The notes under the pieces: generated by a model | What the model saw: only the letters and a program-made list of their open reading frames with translations | Told to the model about the DNA's origin: nothing | Databases searched by the model: none | Made by a program: the position numbers and the translations under genes | Assembly (NCBI RefSeq): GCF_003369835.1 | Contig: NZ_QPMJ01000002.1 | Location: 1,054,001 to 1,118,000 of the forward strand | Length of the DNA: 64,000 nucleotides | Source of the DNA: Halorussus rarus | GTDB lineage: Archaea > Halobacteriota > Halobacteria > Halobacteriales > Haladaptataceae | Reading direction: 5' to 3' | Shown: positions 45,637 to 53,864 of the stretch, one piece after another | Numbering within the stretch: position 1 is the stretch's first letter | Layout: each line of letters opens with the position of its first letter

Positions 45637-46311
45637 TCAATTATTCCGCGGATCCCAATCGTTCCACTCACGCTCGACGAGGAAGTCGTCAAGTTTCGCC
45701 TTTGGGTCCTCGAATACGTGTGACCCGTGGAAGACAAGTAGGGTATCGAAGTCATACTCCAGCAGGTTGTAGAGGTTGAGTTCAGCGTCTTCATGACTCT
45801 GGTTGAACAGTGCCGGGGGCGGAAGTAGATAACCTGGTGGCAGACCGGCACGGTCAGAACCATCTAGTACGTCACCGGAGATAAGGATTCCCCGGTTCTC
45901 AAGAAGAAGAGCTGACGTTGCCTCCGTGTGTCCTGGGACCTGAATTACCCTGATGTTCCCGTCGAGCAGGTCGCCATCCTCGTAAGCGACGTCGGGTTCG
46001 ATGTCAATCCCTTCTTCTTCGAGGTGAGTATAAAGCTTCGTTTCGTCTGCTGGCATCACAAGCTCGGGGGAGAATGCCTCCACTACGTGGGATAGCCCTC
46101 CGTGGTGTCCATGATCACCGTGGGTGAGGATTACGCGATCTACGTTTCCGTACTCCGATCGAAGAGTCTCAACCAACTCTGGACCGTTCTCGTCGAACGC
46201 AGTGTCGATGAGGGTAATTTGCCCGCTCTCGGGCATGTCCTCCAGTACGAACACACGCACATGCTCAAATTGAATCTGGTCGATTCCTTCGACCACATTT
46301 TCGGCGCCCAT
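45637..46311 (-). CDS. MBL-fold metallo-hydrolase (glyoxalase II-like)
   Basis: 224 aa from the ATG at 46311 (MGAENVVEGIDQIQFEH); the GTG two codons earlier is less likely. Metal motif ILTHGDHGHHGGL is an HxHxDH variant (H-G-D-H-G-H), with further ligands in VPGHTEATSA, ISGDVLDG and VFHGSHVFEDP. A close relative of haloarchaeal MBL proteins often linked to thioester or lactone hydrolysis. A lactonase would fit the uronate-dehydrogenase-like gene at 35805, whose product would be an aldonolactone. It is convergent with the alcohol dehydrogenase. Confidence 0.9.
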   Translation of the reverse strand: MGAENVVEGIDQIQFEHVRVFVLEDMPESGQITLIDTAFDENGPELVETLRSEYGNVDRVILTHGDHGHHGGLSHVVEAFSPELVMPADETKLYTHLEEEGIDIEPDVAYEDGDLLDGNIRVIQVPGHTEATSALLLENRGILISGDVLDGSDRAGLPPGYLLPPPALFNQSHEDAELNLYNLLEYDFDTLLVFHGSHVFEDPKAKLDDFLVEREWNDWDPRNN

Positions 46312-47230
46312 ACACACCTTTTGGAGATTATCCTAATTAAGACTAGCGATGAGGTGAGCAGGCAGATAGGTAACTCGAGTAATACAGGATATTTCACCGG
46401 GTTATCAATACTGCAAAGTACCAAGATTGGGCCTCCATTGGGGGAATTCTAATTCTGAGTTATAGGTGAATAAATGGAAGGCGGTTCACTCGCACCGGCC
46501 ACGGCACTCTTTCAATAATATTGCAATCCAAGGTGTGCGGTTTTCTTCGTCTTGATTCCTTTATAAACTGACTCTTTCTATTAAGAGATTCGCGCCACTC
46601 ACAGCATGAATTTCTCACTTGATGCCATACGTCATTCTCAATCATTATCAACCAAGCTCGTCAGTCACTATTTCCTCCCCTCCGAGGTAAGAGAGATCAC
46701 CAAATCTCTTCCAATATAATTGAATCCACTATGCTTCCCCACCACCGACCAAAATCTGAATAACAAGACTAATGTTGTTATTCAGGGCCCCGAATCCCAA
46801 TTGGATTTCAAAATTATCGAAACTATACCTTGCACATGATGAGCGTCGTTGTTTCCGCAATTAGTGCAGGGAACTGTAGAGCAAATTAACGAGCGCTGGT
46901 AATAATCTGTTAAGGTATCGTCCCAGCAATTGGTCAGATTCACCTACTCAGGGTCTTCAAGCAGTTGTAGATCAGCGACGACGTTCAGGAACCAGTTCAT
47001 GCTGTCTTTTTCCTTTAGACGATTCGAGAAGTCGGAAGTACGAGGTTCTCTGCGCACTCTACAGGGATTTCCGATGTAAATCGTGAACTTTATACCCATC
47101 GTTCCCGTTGTGAGCATACAGATTCATCTTTGCGCTCTATTTTCAAAGAAAAACACTACTTGATTTTAATATAATCAAGTTAAAATATTTAGGCCCCATC
47201 CAGATATAGAACTCGTTTACGCAGGATTTC
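46312..47230. other. Long AT-rich gene-poor stretch
   Basis: 919 nt. It holds a clear inverted repeat at 46756-46785 and, on the minus strand about 46940-47110, a coding-like scrap that ends FSNRLKEKDSMNWFLNVV ... LEDPE before a TAG. The scrap has no start I trust and no recognised family. The rest carries no gene. The promoter of the MBL gene lies at the low end (TTAATTAG about 30 nt before 46311). Confidence 0.45.
46756..46785. repeat. Perfect 11-bp inverted repeat with 8-nt loop
   Basis: Left arm CTGAATAACAA, loop GACTAATG, right arm TTGTTATTCAG. It stands alone in a gene-poor region. It could be an operator, a hairpin of a lost insertion sequence, or a terminator. Confidence 0.6.
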
Positions 47231-47971
47231 TTAGTCAGTCTGACTAAACTGTGGAATAGCAGAATTCCCTTCTAATTCAGTTATTGCATTAACATCTTTT
47301 CCACCTTCTTCTACCTTTTCGATTAGAGATTTGAGCTCATGGAGAGATATCTGGCCCGGTGCGTACTCACTTGTGTCTGATTTCAATGGCGCGTATCCAA
47401 GTTTGGAGCCGTAAAGTGGACCGATCACTCGAGTGTGACTTCCGATTTCTCCCATTGAAATACCTGCGACGTTGATTCCTTTTCTTGTCGCTTGGTTAAT
47501 TGCTCCTAACATTTGAAGAGTATCAGTCTGATTCTCAGCAAATGCGGCAACTTTAGCTATATCACCGTATTTCGCGCAATCCTCAATAATAGCATTAAGA
47601 ACCGTTTGTTTAGGAGTCTCTTCAAATTCGTGAAACGATATTATCAATTCCACATTATTTTCTCGAAATTCATTGATGATCCACTTTTTTCCTCGCGCTG
47701 TTTCTAGCTCGATATCCACCATCTCAACTGCCTCAAACCGTGTTGCATCGAATAAGTGATCAAGTCGCCCAGAATCGTCTGCTTTACCACCGAACCACTT
47801 ACCTCGGTTAGTAGCAATAATCGGAAGCTCACCATCGTATGCAGAAAGTTGCGATAGCGGATTTTCTGCGCAATCCATCCGGAATTCAAGAATGTCCGCT
47901 ACCCCCCGTGCTTTTGGCTCTCGTGTAAGATCGTTCGTTGTTGCTGCAAGGGAGAACTCGTTAACATCCAT
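47231..47971 (-). CDS. aroD: Type I 3-dehydroquinate dehydratase
   Basis: 246 aa from the ATG at 47971 (MDVNEFSLAATTND). Type I fold with ILEFRMDCAENPL, the IISFHEFEETPKQTVL segment holding the catalytic His, and the Schiff-base Lys in GDIAKVAAFAEN. It converts 3-dehydroquinate to 3-dehydroshikimate, either in the shikimate pathway or, in a catabolic setting, in quinate degradation. It is low GC and isolated in eroded DNA; no other aromatic pathway gene is adjacent. Haloarchaea normally carry a chromosomal aroD, so this may be a second copy. Confidence 0.92.
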   Translation of the reverse strand: MDVNEFSLAATTNDLTREPKARGVADILEFRMDCAENPLSQLSAYDGELPIIATNRGKWFGGKADDSGRLDHLFDATRFEAVEMVDIELETARGKKWIINEFRENNVELIISFHEFEETPKQTVLNAIIEDCAKYGDIAKVAAFAENQTDTLQMLGAINQATRKGINVAGISMGEIGSHTRVIGPLYGSKLGYAPLKSDTSEYAPGQISLHELKSLIEKVEEGGKDVNAITELEGNSAIPQFSQTD

Positions 47972-48129
47972 GTGAAGCCTTAACAACCCGCTGCATAAAA
48001 AAGTTCCAGTTCGAATCTTTAATCGCCCCAGCAAGATATAATCACCTTATATCTTTTACCCTAGTTGTTGACGGGCGTGCCGGTCAGAGATTCACTGACA
48101 CATGCAAAAACACGCGGCAAGAGAGCTGA

Positions 48130-48408
48130 ATACGCCAACCAAATCCCCATTTAGAGGGTGACACCACCAAAATAAACGAATACGTCAAGGTACTTACCTC
48201 TGTGTTGGACGTGAAGATGGCGCAGAACGCCTTAGCTGGGGTCTCACAAGGACAGGGAGACGTTGAGAATCTAATAGTCCTCAATTTGCTTTTTAAGCTC
48301 GGGGACCCGGAGCTCGGCAAAGCGGTGCACCGGATGGACAGCAATCTTTCGACAGTTCCGGCTAGCCTGACAGACGTAGAAAGGCCTTGGAGGAGACATC
48401 ACGAGTGA
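48130..48408 (+). pseudogene. Unrecognised coding remnant
   Basis: 93 codons between a TGA and a TGA with protein-like composition: NPHLEGDTTKINEYVKVLT, VLDVKMAQNALAGVSQ, VENLIVLNLLFKLGDPELGK. No ATG opens it before residue 25 or so and the end (WRRHHE) looks out of frame. It reads like the middle of a lost helical protein. Family not recognised. Confidence 0.4.
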
Positions 48409-48852
48409 AACCCCAGCTCATGGCATCGACCACCAGAATGTAGGCGACTTCGTGCTGGTCGCTAAACGGCACTTTGAGTCTAGTACTGATAGTGGATACC
48501 GACTAAGCGGCCCTTTCGGACGGCACTGATATGGACAGCTACGGCAAGCCTAGTTTCGACCTATCTGATCTCTTCGTCAGTGATACCTAATTGACATCGC
48601 TCGACCTGACCCAGATCGGGGCCTTCCACGGGCGGGTGGACGAGGAGAACGCTGGGTGTCTATGAGATCCTCGGACCCATCACTCCGAACCGGCTGGCAC
48701 TTAACAGGCCGGTTGACGCGAGGGCTGTAGAGTTGACGATAGTCGAGTTCACCGGAGAGAGGAGCGACTCGATATGGATCTCGAGGTGGCCTTGCTCCTG
48801 TCGGGGTCGCAGCCGGCTTTCGACTGACGATTGCCCATCCCCCAACGGCCGG
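48409..48852. other. Eroded non-coding stretch
   Basis: 444 nt with stops in all frames and no recognisable gene. It lies between the remnant at 48130 and the YHS gene. Confidence 0.4.
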
Positions 48853-49002
48853 TCAGAGAAACCGCTCGGGGGCCCGGCCGAACTCTTCCTTGTGCTCGTC
48901 AGAACAGAAGCGGTACGTATTGTTGTGGTGGACAGTCCGTATTTCCTCGTACTCGTGAACCCGTCCCCCGCAGACCGGACACTTAGTTGTTCGAGAGCTC
49001 AT
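48853..49002 (-). CDS. Small YHS/TRASH-type zinc-binding protein
   Basis: 49 aa, too short for most gene finders. It starts MSSRTTKCPVCGGRVHEYEE, with CPVC, and continues HHNNTYRFCSDEHKEEFGRAP before ERFL and a stop (pieces: NTYRFCSDEHKEEF). Cys-x2-Cys plus a Phe-Cys-Ser-x2-His is the YHS/TRASH metal-binding pattern, often found beside copper- or mercury-handling genes in haloarchaea. A TATA-like box lies at 49031-49040 (minus-strand CATAAATCTT). No copper ATPase is nearby, so its partner may have been lost. Confidence 0.78.
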   Translation of the reverse strand: MSSRTTKCPVCGGRVHEYEEIRTVHHNNTYRFCSDEHKEEFGRAPERFL

Positions 49003-49143
49003 GTGTTTTAAGCAGTGCTGTGAGAAGGATAAGATTTATGCTAGCGAACAGAACGCTGGGAAGGCCCCGTACCCGTCCCTGAGCTACGCCGTCGTGGGCC
49101 GCTTCAAGTTCGCGGATGATGTATACGGGGCTACAGCCCTGGA

Positions 49144-49641
49144 TTACTTATCGCCGTCGAAGAGGTTCTTTGCCCGTCGATAGATTGGTGCTCCAAGCCA
49201 GTCCCGCGTTTCAGCTATCGAATCCAGTCGGGTTTCTGCTTCACGATGGGTGAGGACGTCGCGTTTCACGAGCGCCTTCGAGACAATCGGTGATATCGCT
49301 ACGCGGGCATCGGTCAAGGCCTGAATTTCGGGAAGTGCACGGAGGTCATCCGTAATGAGGAACTCAGCCTCCAACTCCTGCACTAAAACGGTACAGGTGG
49401 CTTCGCCATCGTCGATCCGTGACGATTCGATTTCGGGATCTTCGGTCGAGTGAACAGTCAGCTGTTCTCGTTGGTCGAGCACATTCTCTGCCGCGTTTCC
49501 ATGGCTATCGTCGTACTCTGCGGTGTTCTCCAGCTCTTCAAGAACGGTTTCAGTAGTGTGGACGTCGAACTCTTCGAGAACGAGTTGAAGTGTGTCGGCT
49601 GTAGCAAGCGAGATGAGCGCGCTGGTATCGGCGACAATCAT
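49144..49641 (-). CDS. PIN-domain toxin
   Basis: 165 aa. MIVADTSALISLATADT carries the first Asp; IDDGEATCTVLVQEL and FLITDDLRALPEIQ supply the other acidic residues of a PIN ribonuclease. It follows, with 12 nt between, a ribbon-helix-helix antitoxin gene. Likely a VapC-like RNase. It is a stabilising TA pair on the island. Confidence 0.85.
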   Translation of the reverse strand: MIVADTSALISLATADTLQLVLEEFDVHTTETVLEELENTAEYDDSHGNAAENVLDQREQLTVHSTEDPEIESSRIDDGEATCTVLVQELEAEFLITDDLRALPEIQALTDARVAISPIVSKALVKRDVLTHREAETRLDSIAETRDWLGAPIYRRAKNLFDGDK

Positions 49642-49653
49642 TCAAATAGGGGC

Positions 49654-49956
49654 CTATAGTTCGGCGAGTTCGTCGGCAAGTTCGTCACCTTGATCGAGCA
49701 GGGTTTTAGATGCCCGGACGGACTCGGCATCTTGCCGTCCGATGAACTCTTTTAGTACGTCGAAGCCGATCTGGTCGTCAAGATAGAGCTCTATAACCGC
49801 TTCTTTGAATTTCTCGTCGTCTTCGACCTCTTCCAGGTAGTCTTGGAGCGCCTCGACGATGATGTCGGTCCGGTTTTTGTGCGTGACTTCTGCGGCGACG
49901 TCTGCTTTCTCCACGAGTTCGTCGGGCAGTCGGAAGTTGACTCTGGTTGTTCCCAT
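49654..49956 (-). CDS. Ribbon-helix-helix antitoxin
   Basis: 100 aa from the ATG at 49956 (MGTTRVNFRLPDELVEKAD). Strand TRVNFRLPDEL, then helices with NRTDIIVEALQDYLEEV form the RHH DNA-binding unit; the acidic C-terminal half (EFIGRQDAESVRASKTLL) should bind the toxin. An inverted repeat 17-31 nt upstream is the likely operator. Confidence 0.88.
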   Translation of the reverse strand: MGTTRVNFRLPDELVEKADVAAEVTHKNRTDIIVEALQDYLEEVEDDEKFKEAVIELYLDDQIGFDVLKEFIGRQDAESVRASKTLLDQGDELADELAEL

Positions 49957-49972
49957 ATACAAAACCCTCTTT

Positions 49973-49987
49973 GTACACACATTGTAC
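49973..49987. promoter_or_regulatory. Inverted repeat, probable operator of the PIN/RHH pair
   Basis: GTACA-CACAT-TGTAC, 17-31 nt before the antitoxin ATG, over the expected promoter. Confidence 0.55.
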
Positions 49988-50004
49988 TTACAGAGTTATA
50001 AGCG

Positions 50005-50427
50005 TTAGCCCGAGCCGTCAACTCTAGATCCTCTGATGAAGTCATCGAGTTCCTTCGCAAGTAGTTCCCAGTCGTCATGCTCGTCAAGCCCGTCAATTAA
50101 CTCCTCAGCTTGAGTCTGGTACGTAAGAGCATGTTCACCATCACCGTAGGCATCCGCAACAAGCGAAACCGCCAACAAGTACGGACCGTGATCCGAGTAA
50201 CCCCATTCAAAGCTTGCCTGCGGAGCCGAATTACTTAGCTCCCTCCGCGGAAGCAACGGAAACTCCAAGTGAGTACCCGGCTCAGAAACATACACATCCG
50301 GAACATACCTTCTACCGATATCTCTCCCGGAATCGTAGCACCCTACAAGCCGTCCCTCCCGTCCACCACGATACGGGGTTTCAGACGGACGTTCCAACTC
50401 CGGCAACTCAACATCATTTCCCCACAT
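50005..50427 (-). CDS. DUF6166-like haloarchaeal protein
   Basis: 140 aa; start placed at the ATG 50427 (MWGNDVELPELERPSE), with another ATG at 50439 equally open. Signature TPYRGGREGRLVGCYD ... EFPLLPRRELSNSAP, FEWGYSDHGPYLLAVSLVADAYGD and a C-terminal ELLAKELDDFIRGS. The FEWGYxGxGPxxLALAxLAD pattern is that of the DUF6166 family common on haloarchaeal plasmids and islands. No function is known. It lies just upstream of the TA pair on the same strand. Confidence 0.8.
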   Translation of the reverse strand: MWGNDVELPELERPSETPYRGGREGRLVGCYDSGRDIGRRYVPDVYVSEPGTHLEFPLLPRRELSNSAPQASFEWGYSDHGPYLLAVSLVADAYGDGEHALTYQTQAEELIDGLDEHDDWELLAKELDDFIRGSRVDGSG

Positions 50428-50766
50428 AATATCACACATATTATCACTGAGTATTCAAATACCAAACTGGGGAAAAGAAGCCATCACTCTACCCCTCTTA
50501 CATGGCGATTATCGACTCCTGCGAAGATTGCCCCGTGTTCACTCCCGAGGATGACAATTCCGGAGGCGTCCGAAAGCGAGAAAACCCGAGAACAAACGAG
50601 TCCGGAAAGACGAGGAGAGAGCACGCCCTTCGATGCGGAGAGGCGTCGACGAGCGATGTCGAGTGGTGCTGTCCGTGAATCGACCACTCGCGAGACGACG
50701 GGCTTCTCCTCCCACGCTCGTGCTTCCGTAACAACCCTTTTTGGCGTGCACGCACTCCACTCGCGA
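50428..50766. other. Transition spacer between AT-rich and GC-rich parts of the island
   Basis: 339 nt without a supported gene. GC rises abruptly from here on. A CCCTTTTTGG box near 50735 is the probable promoter of the CBS gene at 50767. Confidence 0.45.
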
Positions 50767-51168
50767 ATGGACGATGTTTTCGTCGGAAGCCTCATGTCGT
50801 CGCCTGTCCACACCGTGGGTACCGACACGTCACTCCAGAACGCCGGGCAGACGATGCTCGACAACGGTATCGGCTCGGTCGTCGTCGTCGACGACACCGA
50901 ACGGCTCGAAGGAATACTCACTGCGACTGACTTCATCCGACGGGTCGCAGAAGGGAACCCCGACCCGAACGCGACCGTCGACACGTCCATGAGTACGGAG
51001 GTCACCACGACCACTGCGGACGAACCTATTCAGCGCGTCGCGGATCTAATGATCGAACACGGCTTCCAACACGTCCCGGTCGTCGACGAGGGAGAGGTCA
51101 TCGGTGTCGTCACGACGACGGACCTGGCGGCGTATCTCTCGAGCCGGGGGGAGCCGAGTCCGTCGTAG
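50767..51168 (+). CDS. Two-CBS-domain protein
   Basis: 133 aa made of one CBS pair: VGSLMSSPVHTVGTDTSLQNAGQTMLDNGIGSVVVVDD (pieces SSPVHTVGTDTSL, NGIGSVVVVDD) and the second copy VDTSMSTEVTTTTADEPIQRV ... HGFQHVPVVDEGEVIGVVTTTDL (QHVPVVDEGEVIG). CBS pairs bind adenosyl nucleotides and sense energy charge. It stands 148 nt before the SLC13-type permease gene. Confidence 0.9.
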   Translation: MDDVFVGSLMSSPVHTVGTDTSLQNAGQTMLDNGIGSVVVVDDTERLEGILTATDFIRRVAEGNPDPNATVDTSMSTEVTTTTADEPIQRVADLMIEHGFQHVPVVDEGEVIGVVTTTDLAAYLSSRGEPSPS

Positions 51169-51316
51169 TCGGCCGCGGCCACCGGCAGTCACCAGGGGTG
51201 TACTGCCGTCTCTCGGCCGGTTCGAACACGCCGTCACGTTCCTGCTGGGAGACGCGCCCGGTTGAGCGGGCGGTGTAGATACCAGTCCTTTTCCCTCGGT
51301 AGCGTCTCGTTTCGAT

Positions 51317-53188
51317 ATGTCTTCCTCCGTAGCGTCGCCGGCTTTCCAAGGCCCAGCCTCGGCCTCGGTGACGGGCGATATGCTCGTCGTTTTCGCCCTC
51401 ATTCTCCTCGCGCTCGTGCTCTTCGCGACCGAGCGGTTCCCGATCGACGTCACCGCCATCCTGATAATGGTGCTGTTGATGGTGCTCGAGCCGTGGACGC
51501 AGATCTCCCCCCGAGAGGGCATCTCGGGCTTCGCTAACCCCGCGACCATCACCGTACTGGCCATGCTCATTCTGAGTACCGGAATCAATCGAACCGGCAT
51601 CGTCCAGTTTCTCGGCCGGAAGATGGCCACGTTCGCCGGGACCGACCGGCGCAAGCAACTCGCCGCGACCATCGGCGTCACCGGCCCGGTCTCGGGGGTC
51701 ATCAACAACACGCCGGTCGTCGCCATTCTGGTTCCGGTCATCGCCGATCTCGCACACGAGGGCAAGACCTCACCGTCGAAGTTGCTCATGCCGTTATCGT
51801 TCGCCTCGATGCTCGGGGGGACGCTGACGCTCATCGGCACCTCGACGAACATCCTCGCGAGCGACATCGCGGCCCAGCTCGGGGCAGAGTCACCCGCCCT
51901 CGACTTATCCGCGTTCGGGATGTTCGAGTTCACCAAACTCGGCGTCGTCGTCTTCGCAGTCGGCGCCCTCTATCTCATGACGGTCGGCGTCTGGTTGCTC
52001 CCCGAACGCATCCCGGCCGACGAGGACCTCGTCGAAGAGTACGCCCTCCAGGAGTACCTCGCAGACGTCGTCGTTCCTCCGAACTCGTCGTTGATCGGGC
52101 AGACTATCGACGAGGCGTTGGGAGACGACGACCTCGACATCGACGTGTTACAACTGCTTCGGGACGGGGACCGCTTCGGCGACCCGCTGGCGCGCAAGGA
52201 GGTTCGGGCGAACGACACGCTCCGACTCAGGACGAACCGAGAGACGCTCGAACGCATCATCGACGCGGAAGGACTCGCCCTCTCGGGCGGTCCCCAGACC
52301 GAAGACGACCTCCACCCCGACGAGGAGGAGCCCGTCCTCGTCGAGGTCGTCATTCCGTCCGGTTCGTTCCTCGTCGGCGAAACCCTGGCGAGTTCGACCT
52401 TCCGACAGCGCTACGACGCGAACGTCCTCGCGTTCCGGACCCGTGGTGACGTCGTCCGCGACCGATTCGAGGACATCCACATCCGCGTCGGCGACACCCT
52501 CTTGGTGCAGGCCCCGCCAGATAGTCTCACGCGACTCGTTCAGAACGAGGACTTCATCGTCGCCCACGAGTTCGACGAGGCGACCTATCGGAGCGAGAAG
52601 ATCCCGTTCGCGGTCGCCATCATCGCCGGCGTCGTCGCGCTGCCGGCGCTGAACATCCTCCCGATCGTCGTCTCGGCGTTGGCAGGCGTGGTGGCGATGA
52701 TCTTTACCGGCGTCCTCGAGCCGACCGAACTCTACTCCTCCGTCGAGTGGAACGTGATCTTCCTGCTCGCCGGTGTGATTCCGCTCGGCATCGCCCTGCA
52801 GCAGACGGGGGCAGCCGCACTTCTCGGGGACGCCGTCGCCTCGACGGCGACGTTCCTGCCGGCTATCGGCGTCCTCTGGGTGTTCTATCTGGCGACCGGC
52901 CTGTTGACGAGCGTCATCAGCAACAACGCGAGCGTCGTGTTGATGATCCCGGTGGCTGCCAACGCTGCGCAGGCAATCGGGGCGAACCCGTTTGCGTTCG
53001 TGTTGGCCGTGACGTTCGCGGCGTCGACGGCGTTCATGACGCCCGTGGGCTACCAGACGAATCTCTTCGTCTACGGGCCCGGTGGCTACACGTTCTCGGA
53101 CTTCCTCCGCGTCGGTGCACCGTTGCAGTTCATGCTCTCGATCGTCACCGTCCTCGGAATCGCGTTCTTCTGGGGCGTCCAGGCGTGA
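51317..53188 (+). CDS. SLC13-type permease with two TrkA-C domains
   Basis: 623 aa. About five membrane segments at the N-terminus with NTPVVAILVPVIADL, then an inserted cytoplasmic region (about 235-410) with two TrkA-C (RCK_C) domains, VVVPPNSSLIGQTIDEA ... and VVIPSGSFLVGETLASS, then the second membrane half with SNNASVVLMIPVA and TPVGYQTNLFVYGPGGY. The two NTP/NNA motifs are the SLC13 cation-substrate sites. Related bacterial proteins are transporters of sulfate, dicarboxylate or phosphate. The RCK_C domains imply control by a nucleotide ligand. The preceding CBS protein may regulate it. Confidence 0.92.
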   Translation: MSSSVASPAFQGPASASVTGDMLVVFALILLALVLFATERFPIDVTAILIMVLLMVLEPWTQISPREGISGFANPATITVLAMLILSTGINRTGIVQFLGRKMATFAGTDRRKQLAATIGVTGPVSGVINNTPVVAILVPVIADLAHEGKTSPSKLLMPLSFASMLGGTLTLIGTSTNILASDIAAQLGAESPALDLSAFGMFEFTKLGVVVFAVGALYLMTVGVWLLPERIPADEDLVEEYALQEYLADVVVPPNSSLIGQTIDEALGDDDLDIDVLQLLRDGDRFGDPLARKEVRANDTLRLRTNRETLERIIDAEGLALSGGPQTEDDLHPDEEEPVLVEVVIPSGSFLVGETLASSTFRQRYDANVLAFRTRGDVVRDRFEDIHIRVGDTLLVQAPPDSLTRLVQNEDFIVAHEFDEATYRSEKIPFAVAIIAGVVALPALNILPIVVSALAGVVAMIFTGVLEPTELYSSVEWNVIFLLAGVIPLGIALQQTGAAALLGDAVASTATFLPAIGVLWVFYLATGLLTSVISNNASVVLMIPVAANAAQAIGANPFAFVLAVTFAASTAFMTPVGYQTNLFVYGPGGYTFSDFLRVGAPLQFMLSIVTVLGIAFFWGVQA

Positions 53189-53287
53189 TTCGCACGGTCT
53201 GGCTCGCTATCCCGTGCCGCGGTCACACGTCCACCGTTCGTCGGAGGTGTCCGAACGTTGATTGACCTGGCAGTCGTCCCTCGGAGC

Positions 53288-53716
53288 ATGGTCGAGTTTC
53301 CAGACGAACGCCAACTCGTCGTGCGGGCCCGTTCCCAGTTGGACGAGTGGACGAAGAGCGCCCGGAGAGAAGCGTACACCGAACTGTTCGAAGGTGACGA
53401 TCCGATCCTCTCGCCCGAGGAGGTGCGACTTCTCGATGCACTCGACTCCGAACTGGAGCGACAGGGTGGCGATGGTGTCTGGGGGACGGACCAGTACGGC
53501 ATCCACACCGCCGGGACCACAGGTGCAGACACGTCACTCGGAGTCGTCTGCGTGTATCACCCACAGATTACCAAGGATTCCGTACTTCGAGGGGTCGACG
53601 ATCTCGATGACGAGACCGAGGAGCGACTCAATGCGGCACTCTGGCAGTACAGCGAGCGCGTCGCGACACTCGTCGAGGCGAAACTCGACGAGTTCGCCCG
53701 CCGGACGCAGGGGTAG
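53288..53716 (+). CDS. Conserved haloarchaeal protein of unknown function
   Basis: 142 aa from the ATG at 53288 (MVEFPDERQLVVRARSQLD); a TTG 30 nt upstream is open. Helical N-terminus, EEVRLLDALDSELERQGGDG in the middle, then a strand segment YGIHTAGTTGADTSLGVVCVYHP and a C-terminal helix. I think it belongs to a haloarchaeal DUF family (possibly DUF7539). It follows the SLC13 gene by about 100 nt and could be in its operon. No function is known. Confidence 0.75.
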   Translation: MVEFPDERQLVVRARSQLDEWTKSARREAYTELFEGDDPILSPEEVRLLDALDSELERQGGDGVWGTDQYGIHTAGTTGADTSLGVVCVYHPQITKDSVLRGVDDLDDETEERLNAALWQYSERVATLVEAKLDEFARRTQG

Positions 53717-53864
53717 CCGCGCAGTCTCGTGGTTCGTCGACCGCGGACTGGACCGGGTAATCGGCGGCGAAGTCGCCGAACCCCGGTCTCGATGTCCGCC
53801 CGTCGCATTCGGAACACCTGTCCTCGACCACAGAACTATCCGAATAGAGCACCAATGTTACGAG

